Assembly: GCA_022570795.1 (NCBI GenBank)
Contig: JAKUDP010000004.1
Location: 1,488,001-1,552,000 of the forward strand
DNA: 64,000 nucleotides
Direction of reading: 5' to 3'
Source of the DNA: Sphaerulina vaccinii
Lineage: Eukaryota; Ascomycota; Dothideomycetes; Mycosphaerellales; Mycosphaerellaceae
The notes under the pieces were generated by a model. The model was given only the letters and a program-made list of their open reading frames with translations, had not been told where the DNA came from and did not search any database. This document shows positions 55,847-64,000 of the stretch, one piece after another. A program made the position numbers and the translations under genes. How positions within the stretch are numbered: the stretch's first letter is position 1; the number at the start of each line of letters is the position of its first letter.

Positions 55847-56752
55847 TTACTCTTCTGGATACACCATCTTCCTCGTAACACCGCCATCGACTACGAGCTC
55901 CGCCCCAGTCACGCCATCATTCTCCGCTAGGTACTCAACTGCTTTGAAAATATCTTCGACCTTTCCGACGCGACCAGTCAGATGCCAGGCGTGATCCTCT
56001 TTGGTCAAGCCTTCCTCCCATTTCTGGCCCTTCTCATCGGCTTCTTTGCACTCATTCGTCACATGAATCCATCCTGGCAGTATAGCGTTCACTCGAATGC
56101 CTCGAGGAGCGAGAGTTACGGCCATACTTTGTGTCAATCCAAGAAGCCCTGCTTTCGTGGCTGAATATGGCTCGTTGTTTGGCTCTGACATGAATGCTCG
56201 TGTGGAGGAGACGTTGATGATCACGCCTCCTTGAGGCCTGATGCGGGACTTCTGGAGCATACGAGCACAATTCTGAGATAAGTGCATGGGGGCAGAAAGG
56301 TTTGTTGCCAGAGCAGAGTTCCAGGCATCCAGGCGAATGTCTGAGTCTGGCACGTGAGGAGCCGGAGGTGAACGGCCCACGCTGGACGTGTCTGCTGCGT
56401 TGTTTATGAGGACATCGATATGATCCATGAAGAAATTGCTGGCGTCGCTGGTGGCTGGTTCGATCGCAGCTACATCAGTAAGATCGCAAAGGTGCCAGGC
56501 GAACATGCCAGAAAAGTTTCTCTTGAGCTGCTCCACCGTATTTCTGAGCTCGACTTGGTTCCTGTCGATGAGATAGACCTTATGACCCTTTTCGAGAAGC
56601 AGTCTGCTAAGGCCCCGACCAATACCTCGTCCGGCGCCAGTGATGATGAAGTTCTTGATTTCCATTGTTGTTTGGGCTGGGTGATTTGCTCTGGCGAGGG
56701 GCAACATTTCGTCGAGTTTGGCGAGGGCTTGCTGCAAGTTCTTGGATGCCAT
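55847..56752 (-). CDS. Short-chain dehydrogenase/reductase
   Basis: Classical SDR with Rossmann fold, 301 aa, single exon. Seen: NFIITGAGRGIGRGL (TGxxxGxG, 38-45), NNAA (117-120), Ser182/183 in INVSSTRAF, and the YxxxK pair Tyr196 and Lys200 (EPYSATKAG), then GIRVNAILPGWI and a C-terminal GAELVVDGG. All catalytic residues are present. Asp61-Arg62 after the second strand (LIDRN) suggests NAD(H) preference (inference). A start at 56665 (MEIKNFII) would also give a complete enzyme; the 29-residue leader is not typical, so that shorter start may be the true one. Only 137 bp separate it from the aminotransferase, same strand. Confidence 0.9.
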   Translation of the reverse strand: MASKNLQQALAKLDEMLPLARANHPAQTTMEIKNFIITGAGRGIGRGLSRLLLEKGHKVYLIDRNQVELRNTVEQLKRNFSGMFAWHLCDLTDVAAIEPATSDASNFFMDHIDVLINNAADTSSVGRSPPAPHVPDSDIRLDAWNSALATNLSAPMHLSQNCARMLQKSRIRPQGGVIINVSSTRAFMSEPNNEPYSATKAGLLGLTQSMAVTLAPRGIRVNAILPGWIHVTNECKEADEKGQKWEEGLTKEDHAWHLTGRVGKVEDIFKAVEYLAENDGVTGAELVVDGGVTRKMVYPEE

Positions 56753-57502
56753 TGTTGTTTGAACTGGTTGATGTTAAGAGACAGCATGAGCCCTTCGTGT
56801 TCACGCCCAAGACAAGAGCCATTGGAGGCATGATGTCACCGACGACAACTTGCAGAAGGCGCCTCCATGGTCCGCAGCATCAATTGCACCTACCTTCATC
56901 GACATCGATCATGGTCTCACCATGGCCATTATTGAGATGACATTGCTTGCTCCAGGACGACGAGGCGAACGACGAGGGTTCCAGCTCTTGGCTGTCATCA
57001 AGCTCTACTCCGTCGAGAAGGAAGCACACCACAAAGTACTCCGTATACCGAACTTGAGCATCGAAGTGAAGTAACACGATCACAGTGTCAACGGAAAGCT
57101 GCAGTTTGCTATAAGCATACTAAGCAATCGTGTCCAAACAGGCTGTTCAGCTGTCCCATCTCTAGGTGGGGTCCAGCCTCAGGTCTCAGCTCGCCACAGC
57201 ACCTGTCTCACGCATGTTCGGCCTCACCAAGATGTGCGACTAGGGTGCGCGAGATATTCATGCCCTATGTGCGACCTCCCGGATATTGCCTAGGTGATCC
57301 AAGGTGATCCAAGCTATCCTTGAGACACTTCTACAGCAGCCAATAGCCTTGTGCTTACTCACAGCTATCTAGATGCAGGGCAGAAGCATAGCACGTAGAG
57401 TTTGTCTACGATACGATCGTGCTGACAGACACAGCTACATACTTATGTAAGTATCTTCCTCGATGATTTCTATTTCCTTTCCATACCAGAAAACACATCA
57501 CC
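56753..57502. promoter_or_regulatory. Divergent intergenic region of SDR and aldolase genes
   Basis: 750 bp between two divergently transcribed genes. CCATTGTTGTTTG is present twice near the SDR start (about 56663 and 56749), a short direct repeat covering both candidate start codons. A direct repeat of GGTGATCCAAG lies near 57292-57310. No gene supported. Confidence 0.45.
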
Positions 57503-58435
57503 ATGGCACCAATCTCAACCTCGGATCTCAACATCGCAGCCACCAACGGTCCAGGAGCGAAGAAGGCTCCAGACCACCAAAAGACAGCAGGAGAAGGTCT
57601 AGCCTTCCTCGAACCTCCCAAGCGAGCCTTTTCCAGCCCAGAAGAAGAGCGAGATTACATCAAAGGTCGTCTCGCAGGCGCCTACCGCATCTTCGGATAC
57701 TTTGGCTTGAACGAAGGACTAGCCGGCCATATCACTGTTCGTGATCCAATCGAGCCTGATACCTTCTGGGTGAATCCGTTCGGAGTGGATTTCAACTTGA
57801 TCAAGAAGAGCGATCTGCTACGCGTGGATCATAAGGGTAACATCCTCAATCATGGCAGAGTCAAAGTGTTGAATAAGGCGGCGTTCTTGATCCATGGAGC
57901 TATTCATGAAGCTAGACCCGATGTAATGTGTGCAGCTCATACACACTCTGTCCATGGAAGAGCTTATTGCGCGCTGGGCAAGCCACTTGATCTGATATCT
58001 TTGGAGTCTTGTATCTATCACAATGTGAGTCTCCACAACCCCGATTCTCTGTTCGTCATCAAGCTGACCAAAGTCGTGCAGGACCACGTCGTATTCGAAG
58101 GCAAAGGCATAGTCCTCGCCGAAGACGAAGGTTGCGACATCGCTCAAGCGCTCGGAGACAAGAAAGCCGCAATGCTCAGAAACCACGGACTTCTCACTGT
58201 TGGGCACACTATCGAGGAAGCTGTTGCTTGGTTTCATGTGCTTGATAAATGCTGTCATGTGAATCTCTTAGCTGATGCAGCAGCTAATGGACGCGGGACT
58301 GAGACTGTGAAGATCTCGGATGAAGAAGCAGAGTATACGAGAGGAGTTGTTGGGTCGCATAAGGCGGGAGATATGATGGGTCGAGCGCTGTTTGATTTGA
58401 TTGATGAGGTTACTGGGAAGAGGTATTTGGAGTAG
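57503..58435 (+). CDS. Class II aldolase/adducin family protein
   Basis: Exons 57503-58024 and 58082-58435 give 291 aa. The intron is 57 nt with GTGAGT and GCTGACC; it is a multiple of three without a stop, so uncorrected reading adds 19 residues between CIYHN and DHVVFEG. Seen: RLAGAYRIFGYFGLNEGLAG, HITVRDP, WVNPFGVDF, AAFLIHGAIHEARPD, AAHTHSVHGRAY (zinc-binding His pair, HTHSxHG) and RNHGLLTVGHTIEEAV (third His). These are the metal ligands of the L-fuculose-phosphate aldolase fold. Fungal members of this subgroup are mostly uncharacterised and may not be sugar aldolases. The start at 57503 follows C/A-rich leader. Confidence 0.9.
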   Translation: MAPISTSDLNIAATNGPGAKKAPDHQKTAGEGLAFLEPPKRAFSSPEEERDYIKGRLAGAYRIFGYFGLNEGLAGHITVRDPIEPDTFWVNPFGVDFNLIKKSDLLRVDHKGNILNHGRVKVLNKAAFLIHGAIHEARPDVMCAAHTHSVHGRAYCALGKPLDLISLESCIYHNVSLHNPDSLFVIKLTKVVQDHVVFEGKGIVLAEDEGCDIAQALGDKKAAMLRNHGLLTVGHTIEEAVAWFHVLDKCCHVNLLADAAANGRGTETVKISDEEAEYTRGVVGSHKAGDMMGRALFDLIDEVTGKRYLE

Positions 58436-58551
58436 ACGTACTGATGTGGAACTTCATCTCTGGCAACCACGAGTCTAGCAATATCGACATGACTCAGTGC
58501 TGTGGTGTCCGGAAAGCTACGTGAAGCAGTAGTGATAGAGCATGCGAGCGA

Positions 58552-59544
58552 TCAACCGCTGTTTGTAGTCGCTTTGAAGTCTTCTCTCGCCCGACGGCAT
58601 CGCTCCTCCCAATCGTCTCGACCATACCAGTCCTCATCCTCTTCATAGTAAAGCTTGTCCAAACCAGCTTCTTCATCAGTCGGAAACAGCATCTGGTCAA
58701 CTCGAGTATCGAAAGAAAAGCGTGTATCGCGCGCATAGTCCAATGTGCCCATGACTTGTCCCAGCGTAATGCCCTTCTCATGGACCACCGGAAAGTGTTG
58801 GTATTCTCCTTCCAGGTACCAATCAATATCGCTTTTGTAACGAAAATCTGTCGACACTTCAAGTTCGCGTAATGGCGGCTGGCAGATGTACATCCTCTTC
58901 CACGATGCCTCAGGGTGGGTTTTGTCGGGCAATGGAGAATGAAAGTCGAAGTTCAGGGGCTCATCAAGCGAAAAGCTCCATTCCAATTCGTGTAGACTTC
59001 TCGCGCGCCCTTTGGCGAAGAGAGGGTGCCACCGGCCAGACTTGACGACCAAGTGGCTTCTCCCCGCTCGCCAGTGTATGATCTTGTTGTTGCAGACGAT
59101 ATCCTCTTCAGATAGCTTGTAAGTCTTGGATTTCCTGACTGCTATTCCATACTTAGGGCCGTCATGAGGCTCGAAAGACGCTATGTAGCGAGCGTCGTAC
59201 AGCCAGGAAGACTTTGACTCTTCTCGGAGCAGGAACAGAGCTTGCTGGATTGGCACAGAGCGCTTAACAAGATCTCGCCACAGCCCTGTAACACGTTGCG
59301 ATAGAAGCAGGTCCTGGAAAGGCAGATGTAGGAGCACTTGTTCTAGGATTTCGATCGGCAGGCGAGCGATATAATAGCTTTTTGGGTATGGCTGGACAAT
59401 GCATCGACAGTGGAGGGGTTCCGCAAGGCACTGTATTCATTAGTTAGTAAACGTACGCCTTGGGTTATGCATGGCTGTACCTACATCTTCAGGCTCGTGG
59501 AAGAATGGCATGTAAGCCAAGAGACTGTCGTTCGAGCTCCACAT
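58552..59544 (-). CDS. F-box protein, paralogue 1 (intact)
   Basis: Exons 59544-59485 and 59430-58552 give 312 aa; the intron is 54 nt with GTAGGT and a perfect ACTAAC. The first exon (MWSSNDSLLAYMPFFHEPED) is needed because no in-frame ATG lies in the long exon upstream of the F-box. F-box: RLPIEILEQVLLHLPFQDLL then SQRVTGLWRDLVKRS (about 45-75), the Skp1-binding element. The rest is a family-specific region with ASWKRMYICQPPLRELEV and ITLGQVMGTLDYAR and an acidic, Trp-containing tail. Its paralogue lies 220 bp upstream on the same strand, with the same exon arrangement. Substrate unknown. Confidence 0.8.
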
Positions 59545-59763
59545 ACTGATCAGTGTGATATGGGGTGTTTGTGCAATTACGACCGGAGAAGCTGGCAATG
59601 CGTGATAATGGTGATGCCGGGGGTCTGAGTACGCTGAAGTTCGTGGGCGACTATAAGCAGGAAGAAGAGAAGTCTTGAGGGGGGGCGGTGGATGGTGCAA
59701 ACACAGCACGTCGCGTCTCGTCTCGTTGGTCTGCGCGTAGCCGTATTGTGGGTCCAATACTTC

Positions 59764-60819
59764 TCAGATACCCAGACGCTCGGTATGCGATAGCTCGCGT
59801 TCAAACCAGGGAAAGTCGATCAAAGCCTGTCGCAATCTCTCCCTATGCTCATCGTGTCGCTCTTCAGTGTACCACCTAGAATCCGGTCCATAGTACAGTG
59901 TTTTCTTCTCGGCCTCTTGAGCAGAAAGATGGAACCTCTCGTGTATTCTGATCTTCAACAGAGGTTTACCCTCGACCTTCTTTATCTTTGCATAGTCGAT
60001 CCGGGCCATGATGTCTCCGATAGTAACGAATGCATTCTTCTTGCGAACGAGCGACCTGAATTTGCCATCGTTCCATCTGCAATCGCTACAGCCATCTCCC
60101 CACCACTCATACCAGAGGGAAGTGCACGATGGCTGGCATGCAAGCATCCGCTTCTAGGATGCTTCACGGTGGTCTTTGCTCGGTAGTAGCGCAGCATCGT
60201 TGTTCAGTACTATGGTGTGCCTCATGTCAGTCTTCAGCATTCGATCTTCTTCGAAGAAGAGTGGATGCAGTTCGTGCGATTGAAGTATTTGCTGATTGCG
60301 AAAGAAGCCATATGTTGGTCCTCCGGTAATGCACTGTCCGTCTGAGGTCACCACGTCACGTTCCACTGGAAACCTGGTGGCGATTGCATAGTTCAGCTGT
60401 CGCCAGCTGTGGTGGTGGCACTCATTCTTATATCCTGTCCGGCATGGCAGCCATCGGGCATCGTGTAACCATTTAAATCGAGACTCTCTGGGTCGCAAAT
60501 ATAAAGCCTGTTGGAGTTGTGCAGAACCTTTGATAAGGTCTCGCCAGCGTCCAGTGACTCGTTGTGAGAGGAGAAGACCTTTGAAAGGTAGATGGAGAAG
60601 GATTTGCTCCAGTAATTCGGCGGGCAGCTTCGAAATGGCAGATGTCGACGGGCTAAGGATTGTGTTTCGTGTGTGGCGGAGGGTCATACGGCGCTATCGG
60701 TGGCTGTCAGCTGGGATCATCATCGTGAGTTCTGTCAACTTTACCTCTTCGTGCTCGTCAAAGTAGGGTAAGTTGGCCAAGGTAACAGCGTTTTGAGCTG
60801 TCAGGTCGGTAGCAGTCAT
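59764..60819 (-). pseudogene. F-box protein, paralogue 2 (nonsense codon)
   Basis: Same architecture as paralogue 1: exon 60819-60745 (starts MTATDLTAQN, ends LANLPYFDEHEE), intron 51 nt (GTAAAG ... GATAG), exon 60693-59764. F-box: KLPAELLEQILLHLPFKGLL, SQRVTGRWRDLIKGS. At 60156-60154 a TAG interrupts HREAS/KRMLACQPS; paralogue 1 has a Trp codon at this exact place (EASWKRMYICQPP). After the stop the same frame stays open for another 130 codons to 59764 and keeps the family motif (FVTIGDIMARIDYAKIKK), so only one substitution separates it from a full gene. The truncated product would still contain the F-box. It could be a recent allele-specific loss. Confidence 0.8.
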
Positions 60820-61095
60820 TACGCCGAGTATGCCTGCGCGCGCATCGGATCAGTAAAACTTGGAGAGTGTAATAACAAAAGTTGAAAGTTGGAGTCAGCA
60901 AGAGGGACAGAGCTATGTTTGCGAGAGTGGCTGTCCCGTGCACTTTCGGCGCTTAGCGATCGACTGGCGCTTCGCGCTGATTAGTCAAACTTCCCACTTC
61001 CTCTCTGACTGCGCGTTATCTTGCACGATGGTATTGTCGACAGTGGTTACCTGGTCAAGATAAGCAAATAATTAAACTTTTGTGGGTATACACAT
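60820..61095. other. Intergenic region
   Basis: 5' flank of F-box 2 and 3' flank of homoserine dehydrogenase. No feature recognised. Confidence 0.4.
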
Positions 61096-62263
61096 CTATT
61101 GCAACACTCGGATGACCTTGAGCAGATCTCCAGTGACACCCATAGCAGTAACGTCACCGCCAGCGCCGGCTCCTTGGATTATCAGAGGACTGCTGCCGTA
61201 ACGCTTAGTGTAGAAGTTGATGATGTTGTCGCTGCCCTTCAATGCTGCAATTGGGTGTGAGGCATCGAATTTCTCCAAACCGACCTTGACCTGCTTCGAA
61301 GGCACATCGATGCTGCCGACAAATCGGATGACCTTGCCTTCTTTCGAGGCCTCTTCCTTGAGCTTGTCCATCTGAGTATCGAACTCTGGTAGTCTTTGCA
61401 GGAACTCGTCTCCAGAGCTGGCTGATTCCAGTTCCTTGGGGATGAGAGACTGTACTGGGAAGGACGTTGGCGATTCGACAGGAAGTCCAGCTATACGAGC
61501 GAGGATGGTGAGCTTGCGTGCAACATCGAGGCCGTTCAAGTCGTCTCGTGGGTCTGGTTCAGTGTAACCCAACTCCTTGGCCTTCTTCACCTCAGCAGCG
61601 AACTTGCCGCCTCCACCACCCAGAGGCTGGAAGGAGTTGAACAGGAATGACATTGTCCCTGAGAAGACGCCCTGTCCGGCATTAGCACCACACCTCGCAC
61701 ATGGTAGAGTATTGGCTCACCTCAATCTTTGTCACTTCATCTCCAGTCTCGACCAGCTCTTTCAGACTCGATAACACAGGAAGTCCAGCTCCCACAGTCG
61801 ACTCGTGGAAGACATAACCATTGCTCGGCGATCCCGTTCCATTCGCAGCACTCTTGAAGATGCTCTCCCACAGCTCAAATTTGTCACTGAAAGCCTTCTT
61901 GTTGGGCGTCACAATGCTGATTCCCCTCTGCAACACCATCGGGTACAAATTGGCTAGGCCGACATCGCTCGTGTTGTCCACCAGCACAACTTTTCCTGGT
62001 GCTCTGGCTAGTTGACCGAAAGTCTCATTGAATGGTGGAGGAGGCGTGCCCTTGCTGTCCAAGTCACGTGCGACAGATTGGATGTTCAAGTGAGAGAAGT
62101 CCTGTGAGAAGAGCTGTTTGGTGCTGCGACGGGCGAGGATGAGTCGGAGGTCGATCGGAGGGTTTTGTGCTGCGAGACGTTGGCGGAGAAAGTCGAGTTG
62201 GGAGAGGAACGCTTTGCCCACACCGCCGAGGCCGATGACTGCGATGAAGATTGTCTTTGCCAT
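61096..62263 (-). CDS. HOM6: Homoserine dehydrogenase
   Basis: Reduces aspartate semialdehyde to homoserine in the threonine/methionine pathway. Exons 62263-61721 and 61671-61096 give 372 aa (yeast Hom6 is 359); the intron is 49 nt with GTGAGC, GCTAAT and ACAG. Seen: FIAVIGLGGVGKAFLSQL (NAD(P) site, 6-23), VLVDNTSDVGLANLYP, GISIVTPNKKAFS (Lys), ESTVGAGLPVLSSL, then GVFSGTMSFLFNSF, AKELGYTEPDPRDDLNGLD (Glu/Asp substrate site), VARKLTILARIAG, and the C-terminal GAGAGGDVTAMGVTGDLLKV. All catalytic blocks are intact. Head to head with the CCDC174 homologue, 241 bp apart. Confidence 0.96.
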
Positions 62264-62504
62264 TGTGAAGACTGTTGTATCGAAGGAGAGTGAGGAGAAC
62301 AGAGTCCAATGGCTGTTTTCTTGTTCCTTCCTCCATAAAATAGCGGGGACAGTCGCAGCTTCCTCGATGCAGGGATCGGACGTCAGAGCAGGGATTAGAT
62401 CGACGCTAGCCGACTAGCGCGTTATCAGATGCATGTGCTCACTTTCAATCTTTCGTCTCTTCTTTGCCGCCCATCTTCACGACACCGACATCCACGGACT
62501 CACG
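62264..62504. promoter_or_regulatory. Divergent promoter of HOM6 and the CCDC174 homologue
   Basis: 241 bp between the two start codons. No TATA box. Shared promoter inferred from spacing. A Gcn4-type site would be expected for HOM6, but I saw no clear TGACTCA. Confidence 0.45.
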
Positions 62505-63695
62505 ATGGAGTCACACAAGGACACCCACCTCTACAATCAGGAGAAGAAACGGAATCTGTCCAAGGGCAAGGCCATCTCTTCATCTTCGACACTCCCTTTT
62601 ACATCCCAACTGAGCTCGCTCATCAACACAAATTCCAACACCTCAAAACCTTTGCCCGGACGATCGAAACCCAAGAAGGAGGACATCTTCGCAACACACA
62701 ACAAGAACACTGCCAAGCGAGCGAAACGCGATCTCGAGCCAGACAACTCATCCTTCGAACAGAAACATACCACAAATGGCGAGTTACTGGACAAGGGCAT
62801 GTGGGAGAGGAGTAAGCGAAAGATGGAGGAGAAAGCTCGCTTATATGCAGCTATGAAGAGAGGAGATGTCGAAGACGCAGACGAACGATATGCAGTAGAC
62901 TTCGATGCCAAGTGGGCTGCAGGACGAGCAGAGGGCAAAGAGAGCGATTCAGATGATGATGGTGCTGGCGAGGATGACGAAGAGGAAGTCGAGTATGTCG
63001 ATGAATTTGGTAGAACCCGCAAAGGAACAAAGATCGATGCTATGCGTGCCACACAAGAGCAAAGGCGGAAGGAGGAGGGTCCTGGCATGCTACCTGCAGC
63101 CCCCAGTCATGTTATTCGAGGTGACACGATACAGCATCAGGCTTTCGACCTGGACGAGCCAAGAGCTGCACAGATGGCAGAACTGGCCAAGAAGAGAGAC
63201 AAGAGTGCGACACCTCCACCAGATGAACACTTTGATGGCAACAAGGAGGTCAGGACAAAGGGCACAGGCTTCTTCCAGTTCTCGGGTGACGCGGAGGAGA
63301 GGAAGAAGCAAATGGAGAACCTTGAGAACGAACGAGCCGAGACTGAGCGAAGGAGAAAAGAACGAGACGGCAGACTGGCAGAGCGACGAGCACAGATGCA
63401 GGCGAGACGAGAACAGGTGCAGAAGAAGAATGCCAAGAGGAAAGCTGATGACTTCTTGAGTGATCTTGGTGCACAGATGGATGTTCCCACAACGCCGAAG
63501 CAAATTAAGCGCTCTGATCGTGCGACAGAGTCGCCGAGTGATGTGTACGAAGAATTGGAGAAGAGTGGTCATATTGGATCGATACTGGACGCTCCACCGG
63601 AGATGATCAATCGCATTGAGAAGGCTATACGGAATGAGGAAGCAGAAGGAGAATTGGAAGTCAATGAAGATAGTCGACGATCGAGGAGTCCATGA
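62505..63695 (+). CDS. CCDC174 homologue (nuclear coiled-coil protein)
   Basis: Single exon, 396 aa from the ATG at 62505; the open frame extends 24 codons further upstream, but that part is a hydrophobic leader unlike the family. Seen: a basic Ser-rich N-terminus, LLDKGMWERSKRKMEEKARLY AAMKRGD, DFDAKWAAGR, an acidic stretch, the diagnostic EYVDEFGRTRKG (CCDC174/DUF4078 domain, about 160-175), then KGTGFFQFSGDAEERKKQME and a long highly charged coiled coil, ending with ILDAPPEMINRIEKAIRNEE and an SRRSRSP tail. The animal homologue associates with the exon-junction complex; function in fungi is not established. It ends 305 bp from the window edge. Confidence 0.85.
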   Translation: MESHKDTHLYNQEKKRNLSKGKAISSSSTLPFTSQLSSLINTNSNTSKPLPGRSKPKKEDIFATHNKNTAKRAKRDLEPDNSSFEQKHTTNGELLDKGMWERSKRKMEEKARLYAAMKRGDVEDADERYAVDFDAKWAAGRAEGKESDSDDDGAGEDDEEEVEYVDEFGRTRKGTKIDAMRATQEQRRKEEGPGMLPAAPSHVIRGDTIQHQAFDLDEPRAAQMAELAKKRDKSATPPPDEHFDGNKEVRTKGTGFFQFSGDAEERKKQMENLENERAETERRRKERDGRLAERRAQMQARREQVQKKNAKRKADDFLSDLGAQMDVPTTPKQIKRSDRATESPSDVYEELEKSGHIGSILDAPPEMINRIEKAIRNEEAEGELEVNEDSRRSRSP

Positions 63696-64000
63696 AGCAT
63701 AAGCCTTGCACAGGCGTGTCGGAACACTGCTCGGCAAGATACATGTGCCGCGACGGATGAAATGCGATCGCTTCGTATAGACATCACGAAAGACTTCAAT
63801 GACAGTACAACTGCGCACAATGGCATTGGTATGCTATCGCATGAACAACCTTCCCGTCTATCTACAGCGACAGCGCCGTGGGGCAGTGTTGTGCCACATG
63901 GCTCGCTGATCATCTCGCTTCTTAGCTTCACTGCGGCGACCGCCCAGAACGCTAAACAGCTTGGCAATCTCCCGAGGTACTGACTCTTCTCAAGTCACCT
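63696..64000. other. 3' flank of the CCDC174 homologue
   Basis: No supported gene. Open frames of 73 (plus) and 132 (minus) codons are unconvincing, and the minus one overlaps the end of the CCDC174 homologue. Confidence 0.4.

Noticed and set aside
29126..60156. Repeat-induced point mutation as the cause of the stops
   Set aside because: Two stops (TAG at 29126 and 60154) would fit CpA to TpA change, but most lesions are indels and the surrounding sequence shows no obvious T/A skew. Ordinary decay fits better.
1..64000. CRISPR array, rRNA genes, full-length transposons
   Set aside because: None seen; the only tandem arrays are the short ones listed and they lack spacers.

Overview
The window comes from a filamentous ascomycete (Pezizomycotina). 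Genes are densely packed and monocistronic, mostly with 0-4 short introns (about 49-140 nt) carrying GTRNGT donors and CTAAC/CTGAC branch sites. The gene content fits: a HET-domain protein, a fungal isocyanide synthase-dioxygenase, AIM21 and an AsaB-type oxygenase. A dothideomycete-like fungus is my guess, not something the sequence proves. Gene models were built by reading both strands and joining exons by hand.

Layout. 0-6.7 kb is housekeeping: GOT1, a DAHP synthase and BRF1. 6.8-14 kb holds a broken cytochrome P450 and two uncharacterised conserved genes. 14.3-18.6 kb holds an alkyltransferase-like DNA repair protein (with a 12-nt microexon and a GC-AG intron) head to head with BUD13, then a membrane RING-H2 E3 ligase. 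19.6-25.6 kb holds an AsaB/GA4-desaturase-like oxygenase, a HET-domain gene that needs a 38-nt intron or carries a frameshift, and an NCS1 nucleobase permease. 27.8-36.0 kb is the most unusual part: a secreted protein, then what looks like a decayed secondary-metabolite locus. It contains an isocyanide synthase-TauD fusion with at least three lesions, an FAD monooxygenase whose last intron is only 26 nt, an MFS transporter lacking its middle, and fragments of a small protein in several frames.

36.5-46 kb returns to housekeeping: NTF2, ARP8, an F-box protein and AIM21. 46-50 kb is repeat-rich: an 8-bp tandem array, a three-copy dispersed repeat, a small C2H2 protein and a GATA-finger remnant. 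50.5-58.4 kb carries metabolic genes: an aldo-keto reductase, a bestrophin-like channel, an ACC-synthase-like aminotransferase, an SDR and a class II aldolase. 58.5-60.8 kb holds two tandem F-box paralogues, one stopped by a nonsense codon. 61-63.7 kb holds homoserine dehydrogenase head to head with a CCDC174 homologue.

A pattern runs through the window. None of the recognised core housekeeping genes shows a frameshift or internal stop, while several accessory genes (P450, HET, isocyanide synthase, MFS, small protein, F-box 2) do. That argues for real gene decay rather than poor sequence quality.
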